Positions 25,251-34,439 of a stretch of 64,000 bases of DNA are shown here, piece after piece. Made by a program: the position numbers and the translations under genes. The DNA is from Gemmiger formicilis (GTDB lineage: Bacteria; Bacillota; Clostridia; Oscillospirales; Ruminococcaceae), in the NCBI RefSeq assembly GCF_016900095.1, contig NZ_JACJJP010000005.1, positions 62,001 through 126,000 of the forward strand, given 5' to 3'. The notes under the pieces are model-generated. The model was not told where the DNA came from. It did no database searches and worked only from the letters and a program-made list of their open reading frames with translations. The stretch's first letter is position 1. Each line of letters starts with the position of its first letter.

Positions 25251-26104
25251 CGCGGCTCCTCCTGCGGTTGTGCCAAGAAAGCCAGCGCGCTGTGCACCGC
25301 CACATTGCCCTCGCCCACTGCCTTGGCGTACTGGTAGGGGCGGCCGGTGCAGTCCCCGGCGGCAAAGCAGCCGGGCAGGTTGGTGCGCTGGGCCCGGTCC
25401 ACCTGGATATGGCCGTTTTCCATGGCAAGGCCGGATAGGAGCGCCTGCGGGGCCACCGTTTCCCGCAGGCAGAACACACCCTCCACCGGGAGGGTCGCAT
25501 CCGCCCAGCGCACCCCGGTCACCCGGTCGTCCCCCTCGATGGCCTGGGGCCGGCCTTTGTGGCAGCCCGGTGTATCGGCCAGACCGCCCGCGTAGGTGCA
25601 GAACAGTTCCACATGGCCCGCCACGCTTTGCAAAAAGCGGACGTCCTCCTCCAGGCTCTGGCTTTCGCACACCACCGCGATGTTCCGCCCGCGGTACAGC
25701 TCGCCGTCGCAGGTGGCGCAGCAGCTGACCCCCTTGCCCAGCAGCCGGTTTTCGCCGGGGATCTGCCCGCGTGCCGCCACGCCGGTGGCCAGGATCAGGC
25801 AGCGCCCTTCATAGAAATCCGGCCCGGCGCAGACAGCATAGTGCCCGCCCATCTCGTAGACCGCCGCCACCCGTGCTTGCTGGATTGGGATGCCAAGATC
25901 ATCCACCTGCCGCAGAAAAGCGTCCCGCAGCTCCCGGCCGGTCACCCGGGGCAGGCCGGGGTAATTCAGGATACGCTCTGCCTTTTCGACCTTGTCACTG
26001 AGCCGCCGGCTGCCAAACCAGAGGAACGAAAGCCCCCTGGCCCTGGCGGTCAACGCGGCAGATACCCCGGCCGGGCCGGTGCCCACGATCAGCAAATCCA
26101 ACAT
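25247..26104 (-). CDS. Thioredoxin reductase-like flavoprotein without a canonical NADPH motif
   Basis: 285 residues. FAD site GTGPAGVSAALTA at the N-terminus, redox pair CATC near residues 129-132 and the C-terminal FAD motif GCFAAGDCTG. Where NADPH-dependent enzymes have GGGxS and a downstream HRR, this protein reads IAVVCESQSLEEDVRFL and then FCTYAG, so the nucleotide-binding glycines and the phosphate-binding arginines are missing. Clostridial ferredoxin-dependent flavin thioredoxin reductases (FFTR) are known to lack the same features, so ferredoxin as the electron donor is a reasonable inference. Start at ATG 26104 after GGAGGCG. Confidence 0.85.
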   Translation of the reverse strand: MLDLLIVGTGPAGVSAALTARARGLSFLWFGSRRLSDKVEKAERILNYPGLPRVTGRELRDAFLRQVDDLGIPIQQARVAAVYEMGGHYAVCAGPDFYEGRCLILATGVAARGQIPGENRLLGKGVSCCATCDGELYRGRNIAVVCESQSLEEDVRFLQSVAGHVELFCTYAGGLADTPGCHKGRPQAIEGDDRVTGVRWADATLPVEGVFCLRETVAPQALLSGLAMENGHIQVDRAQRTNLPGCFAAGDCTGRPYQYAKAVGEGNVAVHSALAFLAQPQEEPR

Positions 26105-26799
26105 GAACGGCGCCTCCTGTCCATCTTTTATTACGCAGTATACAGGGCCCACCGCCGCCGCTCAAGGGGGATTGTCTATCTCGTCCGAAATCCGGCTTAT
26201 TTTGCCGGGGTAAGCCAGTACATCCCCGGCATCCAAAAAAAGTTGTTACCTTTGCCAACACGGCCGATGGAGGTGGCGGCAGCGGCACCTTGCCTGTGGC
26301 CGCAGTATCAGGCCTTGGCATCCCGGCCGCTGACGGCCTGTACACCAACCTGGGGCTTCTGGTTTCGGACCAGTGTCAGCATTCCAGCAAGCTGGCCGTT
26401 TTTCAGGGAACCGACAAACTGCTGTTTAAGGAACTGTTATGCGGGTCTCCCTGTTCAGCCGAGCCTTGAAAGCGTAGAGGGCACCTCCCATGTCGTTCTG
26501 CCGAACATGCACGCTGCCCCCATATTGGCAAGGTGCAAAAGATCGGGAATGGAAAAAATACCCGGTATCAATACACGTGATTTTGGTTGAAAAAGAAAAT
26601 AGCGGTTGCTGACCGATGGGCGCTGTGTTGTGGCCCGCACAGGGAGGGCCGTTGACCACCATTTGACCACTCTTCCTTTGGGATCGTCTCCTTGCGGCAA
26701 TTTTCACGTTCCAACATCCTTTTCTTTGCGCAGCAACCAGTGCAGGAATTTGTGTACACTGCACAAATCTCTGCGATGGTTCATTGCTATTTGCCAGAT
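26105..26799 (+). other. Gap before att site B: coding-like remnant plus element-end sequence
   Basis: At about 26240-26460 the plus strand reads in one frame VVTFANTADGGGGSG, then GLYTNLGLLVSDQCQHSS and LAVFQGTDKLLFKELL. It has plausible protein composition but no start codon or known family, and may be a decayed gene. From 26652 the sequence TTGACCACCATTTGACCACT begins a 148-bp segment that matches 7148-7295 at the same spacing to the att core. Confidence 0.4.
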
Positions 26800-26853
26800 G
26801 TCACAGTTCTCCGACCCGAAAGGCCGCAGGTTCGAATCCTGTCAGCCGCACCA
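26800..26853 (+). mobile_element. Attachment site B: duplicate of the tRNA 3' half
   Basis: Identical over 54 bp to att site A (7296-7349), from GTCACAG through the T arm to the CCA end. The integrase gene of the following element ends 74 bp downstream and points towards the site, as is usual for tyrosine integrases. No 5' tRNA half is present. Confidence 0.75.
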
Positions 26854-26855
26854 AA

Positions 26856-26891
26856 AAAGCACGCGCTTACGTTATGTGGGCGCGTGCTTTT
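26856..26891. terminator. Bidirectional terminator between att B and the integrase
   Basis: Stem AAAGCACGCGC / GCGCGTGCTTT with A and T runs on its sides. Confidence 0.8.
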
Positions 26892-26926
26892 GCTGTTGTA
26901 TGGAATCGGTCCCGGCGCGGGCCGCC

Positions 26927-28099
26927 TTACAGCCCCATCACTTCGCCCAACTTTTCCTGGGCTTCCCGCTTCTTTTTGTCAAAGGCATGGGCGTAAATGT
27001 CCAGCGTTGTACTGGCCTGGGAATGACCCAGCAGGCTGGCTACCGTTCGCACATCCACGCCTTGGGCAATCAACAGGCTGGCGTTTGTATGCCGCAAGCT
27101 GTGTACGTTCAGATTTTCCGGCAGACCATTCTGCCACAAGATTTTCTTGAAACGAAATGTAAAGGTTGTAGGCACCATCGGGTCGCCGTTGGGCTGGCGG
27201 AACAGGTAGTCATCTTCCTGTAACACCTCATCGTTCTGTTTGCGTTCCCACGCGCATTGCTGCTTCCACGACTTCAACAGTTTTGCCATCTCCTTGCTGA
27301 CATACACCACCCGGTCGCCGCTGGCTGTTTTGGGCGGCTTCACGAAGATGGGTTCGCGGCTCAGTTTCACCACGTTGCGCTGGATGTGGATGCTGCAGCG
27401 CTTCCAGTTAATATCCGACCACCGCAGCCCGCAGGCTTCGCCCCGGCGCATCCCGGTGGCCAGCACCAGTTTGAAGTAAGTTTCGTATTTAAGACCCTGC
27501 CCTTCCAGGGCGGCGATGAGCTTTTGCACCAGTTCTTCGTCGGCTACTGGACGCTCCTTTTTCTCGCCTTGCGGTTTATACATTTTCCAGGCCGGGTTAT
27601 GGAGTAAGTATCCCTCCTCTACTGCATCGCTCAAGATACTGCACAGGGTGTTGTGGATGCCCTCCACGCTTTTCTCGCTCAATGGCTTGCCGTCAGTCAA
27701 CTTCGGGGCCTTGCGCATTTCCTCATAAAAATCCCGGATGACCTCCTTGCGTAAATCAGTGAGCTTGTAATGCCCCAGCGCGGGCAAGATGCGCCGCACA
27801 TCCTGCTGGTCACGGGAGTAGGTCGTTTTCGCCAGTTTTTTCGGCGCCACCTCCGCCAGCCAGTGGTCGATGTACTTGGCCAATGTAATGCTCTTATTCA
27901 CCGGCTCCGGGGTGTGGTGTACTTCCCGCTCGAACAGCACCGCCTGTTCCTGTAACCACTTCTCGCGCTGCTTTGGTTTTAACTCCACCGGCGGATGCAC
28001 GGTTTTCTGTGCCGATTTCAGCCGGTTGCCCTCGTAGTCGTACCCACGAGATACAACGATTAAATAACTGTTTTCTCCCCGTTTGCGAATGGATGCCAT
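26927..28099 (-). CDS. Tyrosine site-specific integrase
   Basis: 390 residues. An AP2/arm-binding N-terminus (MASIRKRGENSYLIVVSRGY), a core-binding domain at residues 70-165 and a catalytic domain carry the full set: Arg in ATGMRRGEA, Lys in PPKTASG, HSLRH, GHSQASTT and the nucleophile Tyr in LDIYAH. It is of Tn916/ICE type. It is the only intact recombinase here and lies 74 bp from att site B, so it is the best candidate for the enzyme that inserted the 26.9-55.4 kb block at the tRNA. Confidence 0.92.
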   Translation of the reverse strand: MASIRKRGENSYLIVVSRGYDYEGNRLKSAQKTVHPPVELKPKQREKWLQEQAVLFEREVHHTPEPVNKSITLAKYIDHWLAEVAPKKLAKTTYSRDQQDVRRILPALGHYKLTDLRKEVIRDFYEEMRKAPKLTDGKPLSEKSVEGIHNTLCSILSDAVEEGYLLHNPAWKMYKPQGEKKERPVADEELVQKLIAALEGQGLKYETYFKLVLATGMRRGEACGLRWSDINWKRCSIHIQRNVVKLSREPIFVKPPKTASGDRVVYVSKEMAKLLKSWKQQCAWERKQNDEVLQEDDYLFRQPNGDPMVPTTFTFRFKKILWQNGLPENLNVHSLRHTNASLLIAQGVDVRTVASLLGHSQASTTLDIYAHAFDKKKREAQEKLGEVMGL

Positions 28100-28262
28100 A
28101 CTGCCACGTCCTTTCCGTTTTGCTTTGTGTTTTATTTTTTACGTCTAGTCATTGTTTTTGACCTTCCGCACCACAAAGCATACCAACCTCTGTGGCATAT
28201 AGCTATCACCAAACCCAACAGACTTTGGAGGCAAAACTGCCCCAAGACCCCACCAAAACCAA

Positions 28263-28299
28263 CAACAGGGAAGCCCCGGAGTACGAGGCTTCCCTGTTG
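28263..28299. terminator. Terminator of the second integrase
   Basis: Stem CAACAGGGAAGCC / GGCTTCCCTGTTG downstream of the minus-strand gene ending at 28325. Confidence 0.75.
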
Positions 28300-28324
28300 C
28301 TTTTCGTCTTACGGTCTTATAGGC

Positions 28325-29519
28325 TTACGGGTTTCCCGCTTCCAGCATTTTTTGTTCCCGCTCCCAGGCAACGGCATCCGCCGGTTGCAACATGGTATCC
28401 AGGAGCCCCGCTGCCTGCTCCTTGCAGGTATCCTGTGGGTGGCAGTAGGTGCGCTCCAGGAAGGCAGTGTCCGCATGGCCCAGCAGGTCGGCGGTCACCT
28501 GTTTGCTGGTCCCGTTTTCCAGCAGATAGGTGGCGAAGAAGTGCCGCATCGTGTGCAAGTGGTAATCTTTTGGAAAGGCGTTTTTATCGCACAGGCGGCG
28601 CAAGTGGCGGCTGAAGGTGTCCGGGTGGATGGGTTTTCCGTTTTTGGCGAAAATCAGGTCATCCGGGCAGACGCCGTTGTTTTCCACAATTTGGTTGAAA
28701 AGCAACTCACCCAAGTAATCGTATACCACCTGGGGCAACACCACCACGCGGGTGCGGTGGCTTTTGGTGTCGCTCTCTATCACCCCCTTGCCCACAACCG
28801 TGCTGCGGGAATGTTGGATCAACAGCTGGTTCCCGCCGTGCAGGTCCCGCCACCGCAGGGCGCAGAGCTCCCCACGGCGCAGGCCGGTGGACAGTGCCAG
28901 CAGATAGTAGACCCGGTAGAGCAGCGGCTCCTGCAAAATACATTGCAGCAGCTTCTGCATTTCCCATGCCTGGGGAATGCACTGGGGGGGTGCGTTCCAC
29001 CCGCAGCTTGTCCACGCGGCGGGCTGGGTTGTACAGCAGGATGTCATTTTTTACGGCATCCTGCAAAACGGCGGAAATGGTGTCCAAGTATTTATGTACC
29101 GTATTTTCGCTCAGTGACTGACCGTTCCGTCCGGGACGCTGGCGCAGTTCCTCGCACAGTTCTTCCAGCACCATAGGCCGGATCTTGCACAGCGGCAGTC
29201 CGCCAATGGCAGGGTACACCGCCTCCAGCATCCGGCGGTAGCCCTCCAGTGTACTGACTTTGTAGCGTTTGGCCATTCGTTCCAGCCAGCGGTTGGCGTA
29301 GTCCTCGAACCGGGTGTTCTCGCTCTGGTCGATGCCGGTGCGGAACCGTTTTTCCAGGCGCTCGGCCTCCGCCATAACGTATTGTTGGATACCCCGTTTC
29401 GCCACCTCTTTAGGAACAGTAATAGTTCGTGCCTGCATCCGCTTTTGACCATTGGGTTTATAGCCATTACAAACTGTAATTTTATACTTACGTTCTCCGC
29501 GTTGTTGAATACATGCCAT
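28325..29519 (-). pseudogene. Second tyrosine integrase, frameshifted at a C7 tract
   Basis: From ATG 29519 (after GGGAGGTG) the N-terminal arm and core-binding domain read cleanly to DKLRVERTPP. At 28984-28990 there is a run of seven C on the coding strand, and the catalytic half continues in another frame: STGLRRGELCAL (Arg), HTMRHFFATYLL, LGHADTAFLERTY (Tyr). All catalytic residues are intact in the downstream frame. The break may be a sequencing length error or real slippage. About 400 codons in total. The next gene upstream, the RepA-like ATPase, ends 27 bp before it. Confidence 0.8.
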
Positions 29520-29546
29520 ACAAGCACCTCCCTTACACATTGAATC

Positions 29547-30627
29547 TTATGACGCCAGTGACGGACGTGACGCTGGTGACGGCAGTGACGGGACACCCCC
29601 GGTATAGCTGTGTCTGTCACACCCGTCACTGCCGTCACTCGTGTCACAGATGTCACCAACATGGGCCTCATAGCGCAGGCACAGCAGCCGTTTGCTGTTG
29701 GTGCGCTTGGTCTCTAACAGGATTCCGCATCGGTCCAGCGCCTCATCGTGGCTTTGCAGATATTTGGAAAGAATCGCCGGACTCCAATAGCTGCCCTGTT
29801 TTTCCAGTTGTGCTGCCAGTTCAGTGACGGTTCCCCGGAACTCCCCCGCCGCCAGCAGTTTTTTCAGGGCATTCACAACCAAAGCCAGTTGCAGCTGCTC
29901 CTGTGGCACGGCCCGGCTCCACCGGCAATCGGAGAACTCCAGTTCTTCCTCCACATCCTCAATGTCCCGCCCAGTGGCATAAAGGATGGCGGTGCCATCC
30001 TGGCGTTTGTTGCGCATCAGGATCAGAGTGCCGTCCGCCGCACCGGCCAACCCATTGGTGCCGGACAGCCGGTTGAACGGGTCGTCGTCCGCCATCTTGC
30101 GCAGGTGGTGGATGACCAGCAGGCAGATGCCGTTGCGGTCAGCCAGCGCCTTGAGCGCCCCGGCGTCCTCGTAGTCGCTGCTGTAGGAAAGCCCGCTGCC
30201 GTTCACGCACCGCACCTTTTGCAGCATATCCAGCACCACCAGCCGGATGTGCGGATGTTCCGCAAGCTGCGCTTCGATCTGCCGTTCCAGACCCTGGCCG
30301 ATGGGTGCCGTCCGGTGGCAGAGGTGCAGCCCCTCCGGTGCGGTGTCTGCCAGCCGCAAAGCCCGGCTGTGCAGCCGCTGTGAGCCATCCTCCAGCGCCA
30401 GGTAGAGCACCTCGGCCTGCGTGGTTTTCCGCCCCAGAAAAGCCGTTCCGCTGCACACAGCGAGGCACAGCTGCAACGCCATCCAGCTCTTGCCCACTTT
30501 GGGTGCCCCCCAGTATGTACAGGCCCGGCGCCAGCAGCCCGTCCACCAGATATTCCACCGGTTCCAGCGGCTGGGCGTACAGTTGCTGCATCGTGTAAGT
30601 TTTCAGTTCTTTGGTTTCATTCGTCAT
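29547..30627 (-). pseudogene. RepA-like AAA (RecA-fold) ATPase, frameshifted in Walker A
   Basis: About 360 codons from ATG 30627. A RecA-fold ATPase of the RepA/RSF1010-like helicase type: Walker A region LYILGGxPKVGKSW, Walker B-like IRLVVLDMLQKV, and LVIHHLRK sensor segment. The frame breaks at a G6 run (30506-30511) exactly before the Walker A lysine; adding one G restores LGGAPKVGKS, as in the related fragment at 11812. The 3' end contains 9-bp repeats. Likely the replication or maintenance ATPase of the element. Confidence 0.75.
29558..29656. repeat. Inverted array of 9-bp GTGAC / GTCAC repeats at the 3' end of repA-like gene 1
   Basis: GTGAC occurs at 29558, 29567, 29576 and 29585, then GTCAC at 29616, 29625, 29634, 29643 and 29652, all with a period of exactly 9 bp. 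The inner units form a perfect 17-bp stem (29576-29592 with 29622-29638) around a 29-base loop. The array overlaps the ATPase C-terminus. The same layout recurs at 49806-49899. It is a candidate iteron or initiator-binding structure. Confidence 0.8.
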
Positions 30628-30713
30628 CGCATTTTCCTTTCTGCCTTGCAGCCTTACTTGTTATGCTTTTTTCCCAGCCAGGTAACAAGGGGTTTGGGCC
30701 CGTCCAAAAGTTT

Positions 30714-30733
30714 GCGTTTGGACGTCCAAACGC
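30714..30733. promoter_or_regulatory. Perfect 20-bp palindrome upstream of repA-like gene 1
   Basis: GCGTTTGGACGTCCAAACGC reads the same on both strands. A partial extra half-site (GTCCAAAAGTTTG) lies just before it. It sits about 90 bp upstream of the ATPase start, where an operator for the linked XRE or ParR-like protein would be expected. Confidence 0.6.
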
Positions 30734-30835
30734 TATGCTAGCAAAACGTACCGGGCTGGAAAAGTGATCTTGCGTATCCCTTTTTCACGGTATATCCAAT
30801 ATTTTCACGGTCATAGGTGAACATCTTCCCGATTT

Positions 30836-30957
30836 GTACCACCGACATTTCATCTTTGTACCACCCGGGTACTTTTCATGCGCCACCATACCATTCGCCT
30901 CCAAACCACCGTACCAACTGTGGTACTTTTAGAGGGAATTTGTACCATGTGTGGTAT
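30836..30957. repeat. GTACCA direct and inverted repeats (iteron- or centromere-like)
   Basis: GTACC(A) occurs at 30836, 30858, 30911 and 30942, with inverted TGGTAC/TGGTAT at 30920 and 30952; most are preceded by TTT. TTTTCACGGT is also present twice just upstream (near 30782 and 30802). The cluster lies between the ParR-like gene and the RepA-like gene, the place for iterons or a partition site. Confidence 0.6.
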
Positions 30958-30969
30958 ATTCATGTTTTC

Positions 30970-31278
30970 TCACTTGCCGTTTGCTAAACTTTGCAAGAAA
31001 TCAATCGTCGTTCTGGGCACTTTCTTCACTTCTGGTTCTTCCTTGGATGCCGCCACGGCACCCGCCCCAACAGACGGTGCCAAATGTGCCTGCGCCAGTT
31101 CCTCCCGGATAATGGCCCTCAGCTGTTCTTCGAGCTGCTTTTTCCTATCCTATTGCAAAATCGCCTCCACCAAAAATGTGGTGCGGGAACCACGGCGCTT
31201 ACTTTGCAAAATATGCCACGCCTCCCGCTTGTTGGGGTCATCAAGATTTAAATTCAAGTGATAATGTGCTCTTGCCAT
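30970..31278 (-). pseudogene. ParR-like small DNA-binding protein with an in-frame amber stop
   Basis: From ATG 31278 (after AAAGGAGGCAAT) the frame encodes ARAHYHLNLNLDDPNKREAW, then SRRGSRTTFLVEAILQ-like sequence, meets TAG at 31150-31152, and continues in the same frame with KKQLEEQLRAIIREEL and a tail ending DFLQSLANGK before TGA. The start resembles plasmid partition proteins of Firmicutes elements (ribbon-helix-helix type), 103 codons in all. One nonsense codon separates the DNA-binding and oligomerisation parts. It could be a real pseudogene, or the two parts may still be made separately. Confidence 0.6.
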
Positions 31279-31454
31279 ATTGCCTCCTTTGCGCGTTTGT
31301 TGCGCCGACTTGATGGCGGAAATTGAATTTTGCATACTGATTATGCGGATATTTCGCGTTTTTTGTTTTATATATTCTTTGCGCTATATCCGCGCGTGTC
31401 AAGTATACTCACAAATTATTAAGCAATATATTCGCATATTCAAGGAGGTAATCC

Positions 31455-32376
31455 ATGACATTCGGTGAAAAACTCCGCCGCGCCCGCAGAGAAAAAGGCC
31501 TGACGCAAGCCGAACTTGCTCTTCAGGCCGGTTTAGGGTTACGGACGATCATCGCCTACGAGAAAGGTGAGACCTACCCGCAGAAGCGTTCCACTTACCA
31601 GACATTGGCAGACATTCTGGGCGTACAGGCGGATAACCTGCACAATGAGGAAACGGCAAGTTCTGCTGCGTCCCTTTCCCGTGCCCAGTGGGAAAATGCC
31701 AAACAGCAATATGAAAAGCTGCTGCCGGACGGCCCCGCCTGGCCGGGCGCTTCCACTTATGAGGCTTACTGCGAAAAGATGGCACAAATCTTCCGTTTAA
31801 TTGCTGCAAACAACGATCGCAATTCAACCGGTTTGGAGTTGCCGCAAACCACGATCCGCCCTGCTCTGCCCCAAGACTTCCCGACATTGCTGCAAATCTG
31901 CAAGGACCGTTACCAGTTCGATGCTACACGAGCAGGTATTGACAAAATCCGGCTTCCCACTTTTGAATCTCAACTCGAAGCCCTGACTCAGGCACTCGTC
32001 GGTTGGATCAGCGACGGGCAGTGCTTCCTGATGGAATCCAATGGTCGCCCCGGCGCCTGGTTCGTCTTGCAGCTGCCCGCACCGGACGACTACCCCGCCG
32101 CCAGCAAACGAAAAGGCGGCGCAAGGGCAACGGCCTCCACGCCGCTGCCCTGCGCCACCATGTTTGGACCCTATACTGACCCCCCATTTCGCAGGTGCTT
32201 CCAAGCACATGCTGGCTTTCTGCAAAGCCTGCTGACCGCGGCTGGCGGCCGAAGTCCCGCTGGGCGATCCACTCAGCCGGTTCCGCCTGGCCTACTGGCT
32301 GGACCAGGGCTTTGTGCCGGAGGCACGGGTGGCGTCTGGCAAGGAGATACAGCTTGTCGCGCATGGTAATTTTTAG
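31455..32376 (+). pseudogene. XRE / GNAT-like gene, broken paralogue of the one at 12172
   Basis: Starts behind AAGGAGGTAATCC and matches the intact paralogue through CATMFGPYT. A C6 run (near 32183) then shifts the frame; removing one C restores the expected HFAGASKHMLAFC. A TGA follows in the restored frame (paralogue TGC-CCG, here TGA-CCG), after which homology continues to FVPEARVASGKE and the natural stop at 32374. Two independent lesions point to genuine decay. The HTH half (residues 1-60) is intact and may still be made. Confidence 0.75.
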
Positions 32377-32454
32377 TTATAGGGCAAACTTTCACTCCAG
32401 ATCTGCGGAGGATAGACAGTCAATTCTGGCTGCTTTACCGATACAGCCGAAGTT

Positions 32455-33289
32455 CTATATCGCAAAGGGCCATAAAAAATGGTGAAAAGGCAGGAAAACA
32501 AAGCTGAAGTTTGGGGTGGAAATCCGTTTGCGCGGCCCCTGTGGGGGTGGATTCTTGGTTTTCCACTTCCATGTGGCCAGCTTTTTCAAGTTCATGGCAG
32601 CAAATTTAAGTTTCACCCAGTTCGTCACTTGGACCCAGTCTCTGTGTTGCGTATAGCGCATGCCGTGCTTTTCCTTTGCATCGGCAAACACACGCTCTAT
32701 TTTCTGTTGCCGCGGCTTGTAGATGTCCCGGTACTGCGGTGTGTGCCGGATGTTTTCCGTCATTTCCACAAAGTCCTGCCAGATGTAGCGGGTAACAGTT
32801 TTCTCACACTTGGGGCTTTGCGTACACATGGCTTTTGTCGGACAGTCCTTGCACAGATACGGCTGGCTCTTGTACTCACGGTAGCTGTTCCGGTTTGTTG
32901 TGGCATAGTGCAAGGACCGGTGTTCCGGGCAAATCACATCGTCATAGAATTCATCGTAAACGTAGGTGTACCAGGGCTGATTTCTGTCTTTGGCTTTCGG
33001 GTGCGTGTAGGCCGAGGTCAGAATACGCCCACTCTCAAAAACTCTTTTGCAGATCCACGGTGTTTTGTAGGCGCTGTCGCCAACAACAATCTTGTGCTCG
33101 GGATAGTGCTTGCAATGGAATCCCGTAGATATGCTGGACCAGCACGATTTTGAGCGGCACAAAGGGGTCAATGCTCGGCCAGCCATTGTCTTTGCTATAC
33201 AGGCTTTCAACAAATTCAAGGATTTTGTTGAAGTCGATTGTCGCGTCGATCTGCCGCAGCAAATGGTTGGCAGACACCATTTCTTCCAA
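32455..33289 (-). mobile_element. IS1182-family transposase relic with an internal deletion
   Basis: The N-terminal part (TTG start, EEMVSANHLLRQIDATIDFN...SKDNGWPSIDPFVPLKIVLV) and the C-terminal part (VVGDSAYKTPWICKR, VYDEFYDDVICPEH, IERVFADAKEKHGMRYTQ, MNLKKLATWKWK) are both typical of IS1182 transposases. They meet near 33125 out of frame, with the central part containing the first catalytic region missing. No clear terminal inverted repeats were found. It marks the right edge of the RepA/XRE module. Confidence 0.85.
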
Positions 33290-33430
33290 ACTTACAAATT
33301 CGATCTAATTCCGATTCTCAACATTTTACGTAAACACGTCTATCACTCATACTTTTATACCATATTCCCCGTACATCGAGAAATATCACGAGAAAAGGCC
33401 ACCCGGGCGCTTTTCTGGGGTGGCCGCCGT

Positions 33431-33616
33431 TCACAGCGACAGATACCGCCAGGTGTTGTAGAAGCTGATCAGGATGATGACGCCCATCAGCACCAGGAAC
33501 AGCTTGTCAACGGCGCGGCTGTCGATATGCTTGTTGATGGCCCGCCCGCCGATGCCGCAGATGATCCCGGAGATCGAGGCAAAAAAGCTGACACACTGGT
33601 ATAAGATCGATTCCAT
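33431..33616 (-). pseudogene. Remnant of a TSUP (TauE/SafE-like) membrane transporter
   Basis: About 61 codons. FFASISGIICGIGG is the first half-repeat signature of TSUP proteins, and it runs directly into RAINKHIDSRAVDKLFLVLM, then VIILISFYNTWRY, the typical C-terminal end of the family. The roughly 180 residues between are gone, apparently by an in-frame deletion at the shared GGG/GGR step. Confidence 0.6.
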
Positions 33617-33927
33617 GTACCACATCCTCTCCCGCGATTGCCAGCGCGTCGATATTCCCACCGCGGGCCCTCCCCGGCGGGGAAAGCCTGCTCCTGCCGC
33701 GCCGAAAGGGTCAGGGATCCCCCCGCCCTCCGGCTGCGTCGCCGGAAAAACGCCGGCCTTTTATTGGAATACCAGATTCTCCCGGAAAATGCGACGCATC
33801 CACGAGTAAAAAACTGCTTGCCCGGCGCCGCAGTAGGTAGGGCCCAAGGCCGGGGCGCGCCCTGGTGGCATCCGGCCGCTCCTGCTATAATAGGGCTCCC
33901 TACCCATACGCAAAGGAGAAAACCGCC

Positions 33928-34290
33928 ATGCACGTCGACCTGTTGATCAAATCGGCCTCCAGCCTGTGCAATATGCGCTACCGCTACTGCTTTTATGAGG
34001 ATGAAGCCGCCAACCGCGCCGAAGCCAGTCTGGGCCGCATGAGCCAAGAGACGGCGGCCCTGCTCATCCGCCAGGCGCTGGATGCCGAGTGGGCGGTCCT
34101 TCTGGCGGAAAAGCGCTTCCTGACGGGCATCTTGCTGGATGGTGACAAGGACCTGCGCGACAGCCTCTGGGTGGACGCCGCGGGCAAGGGCACCTGGAAC
34201 CGTGTGCAAAAAACCTGCGCCTGCAGCAAAAGGCCGGGGCCGACTACAACCTGCTGTGCGTGGTCACCCGCAGCTGCGTCCTCTTGTTAT
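33928..34290 (+). pseudogene. Remnant of an anaerobic sulfatase-maturating enzyme (radical SAM)
   Basis: The start MHVDLLIKSASSLCNMRYRY is the anSME N-terminus, but the CxxxCxxC motif reads C14-NMR-Y18-RY-C21, so the second cluster cysteine is Tyr. After QALDA, about 35 residues are missing before LLAEKRFLTGILLDGDKDLR. The frame then shifts after NRVQK (the continuation LQQKAGADYNLLCVVTR is in another frame). It cannot be functional, and it lies about 3 kb from a Cys-type sulfatase that needs such an enzyme. RBS CAAAGGAG is intact. Confidence 0.75.
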
Positions 34291-34300
34291 GATAAAGGAG

Positions 34301-34410
34301 ATGAACCGATTGAAGAAATTCGGATCCCTGATCCTGGCGGCGTCCATGTGCCTGAGTTTGGCTGCCTGCGGCGGTGCGGGCAGTAGCTCGGCGGCGGCCA
34401 ATTGCAGGAC
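34301..34410 (+). pseudogene. 5' remnant of a solute-binding lipoprotein gene
   Basis: It encodes a typical lipoprotein signal (LKKFGSLILAASMCLSLAAC, then GGAGSSSAA) after AAAGGAG, then runs within about 35 codons into unrelated sequence. It is probably the beginning of an ABC transporter binding protein whose body has been lost. Confidence 0.6.
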
Positions 34411-34439
34411 AGCGGTCTTGCACTGGCCAACAAACAATA

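Noticed and set aside
29558-29656. A CRISPR array
   Set aside because: Units are 9 bp with no variable spacers and no cas genes in the window.
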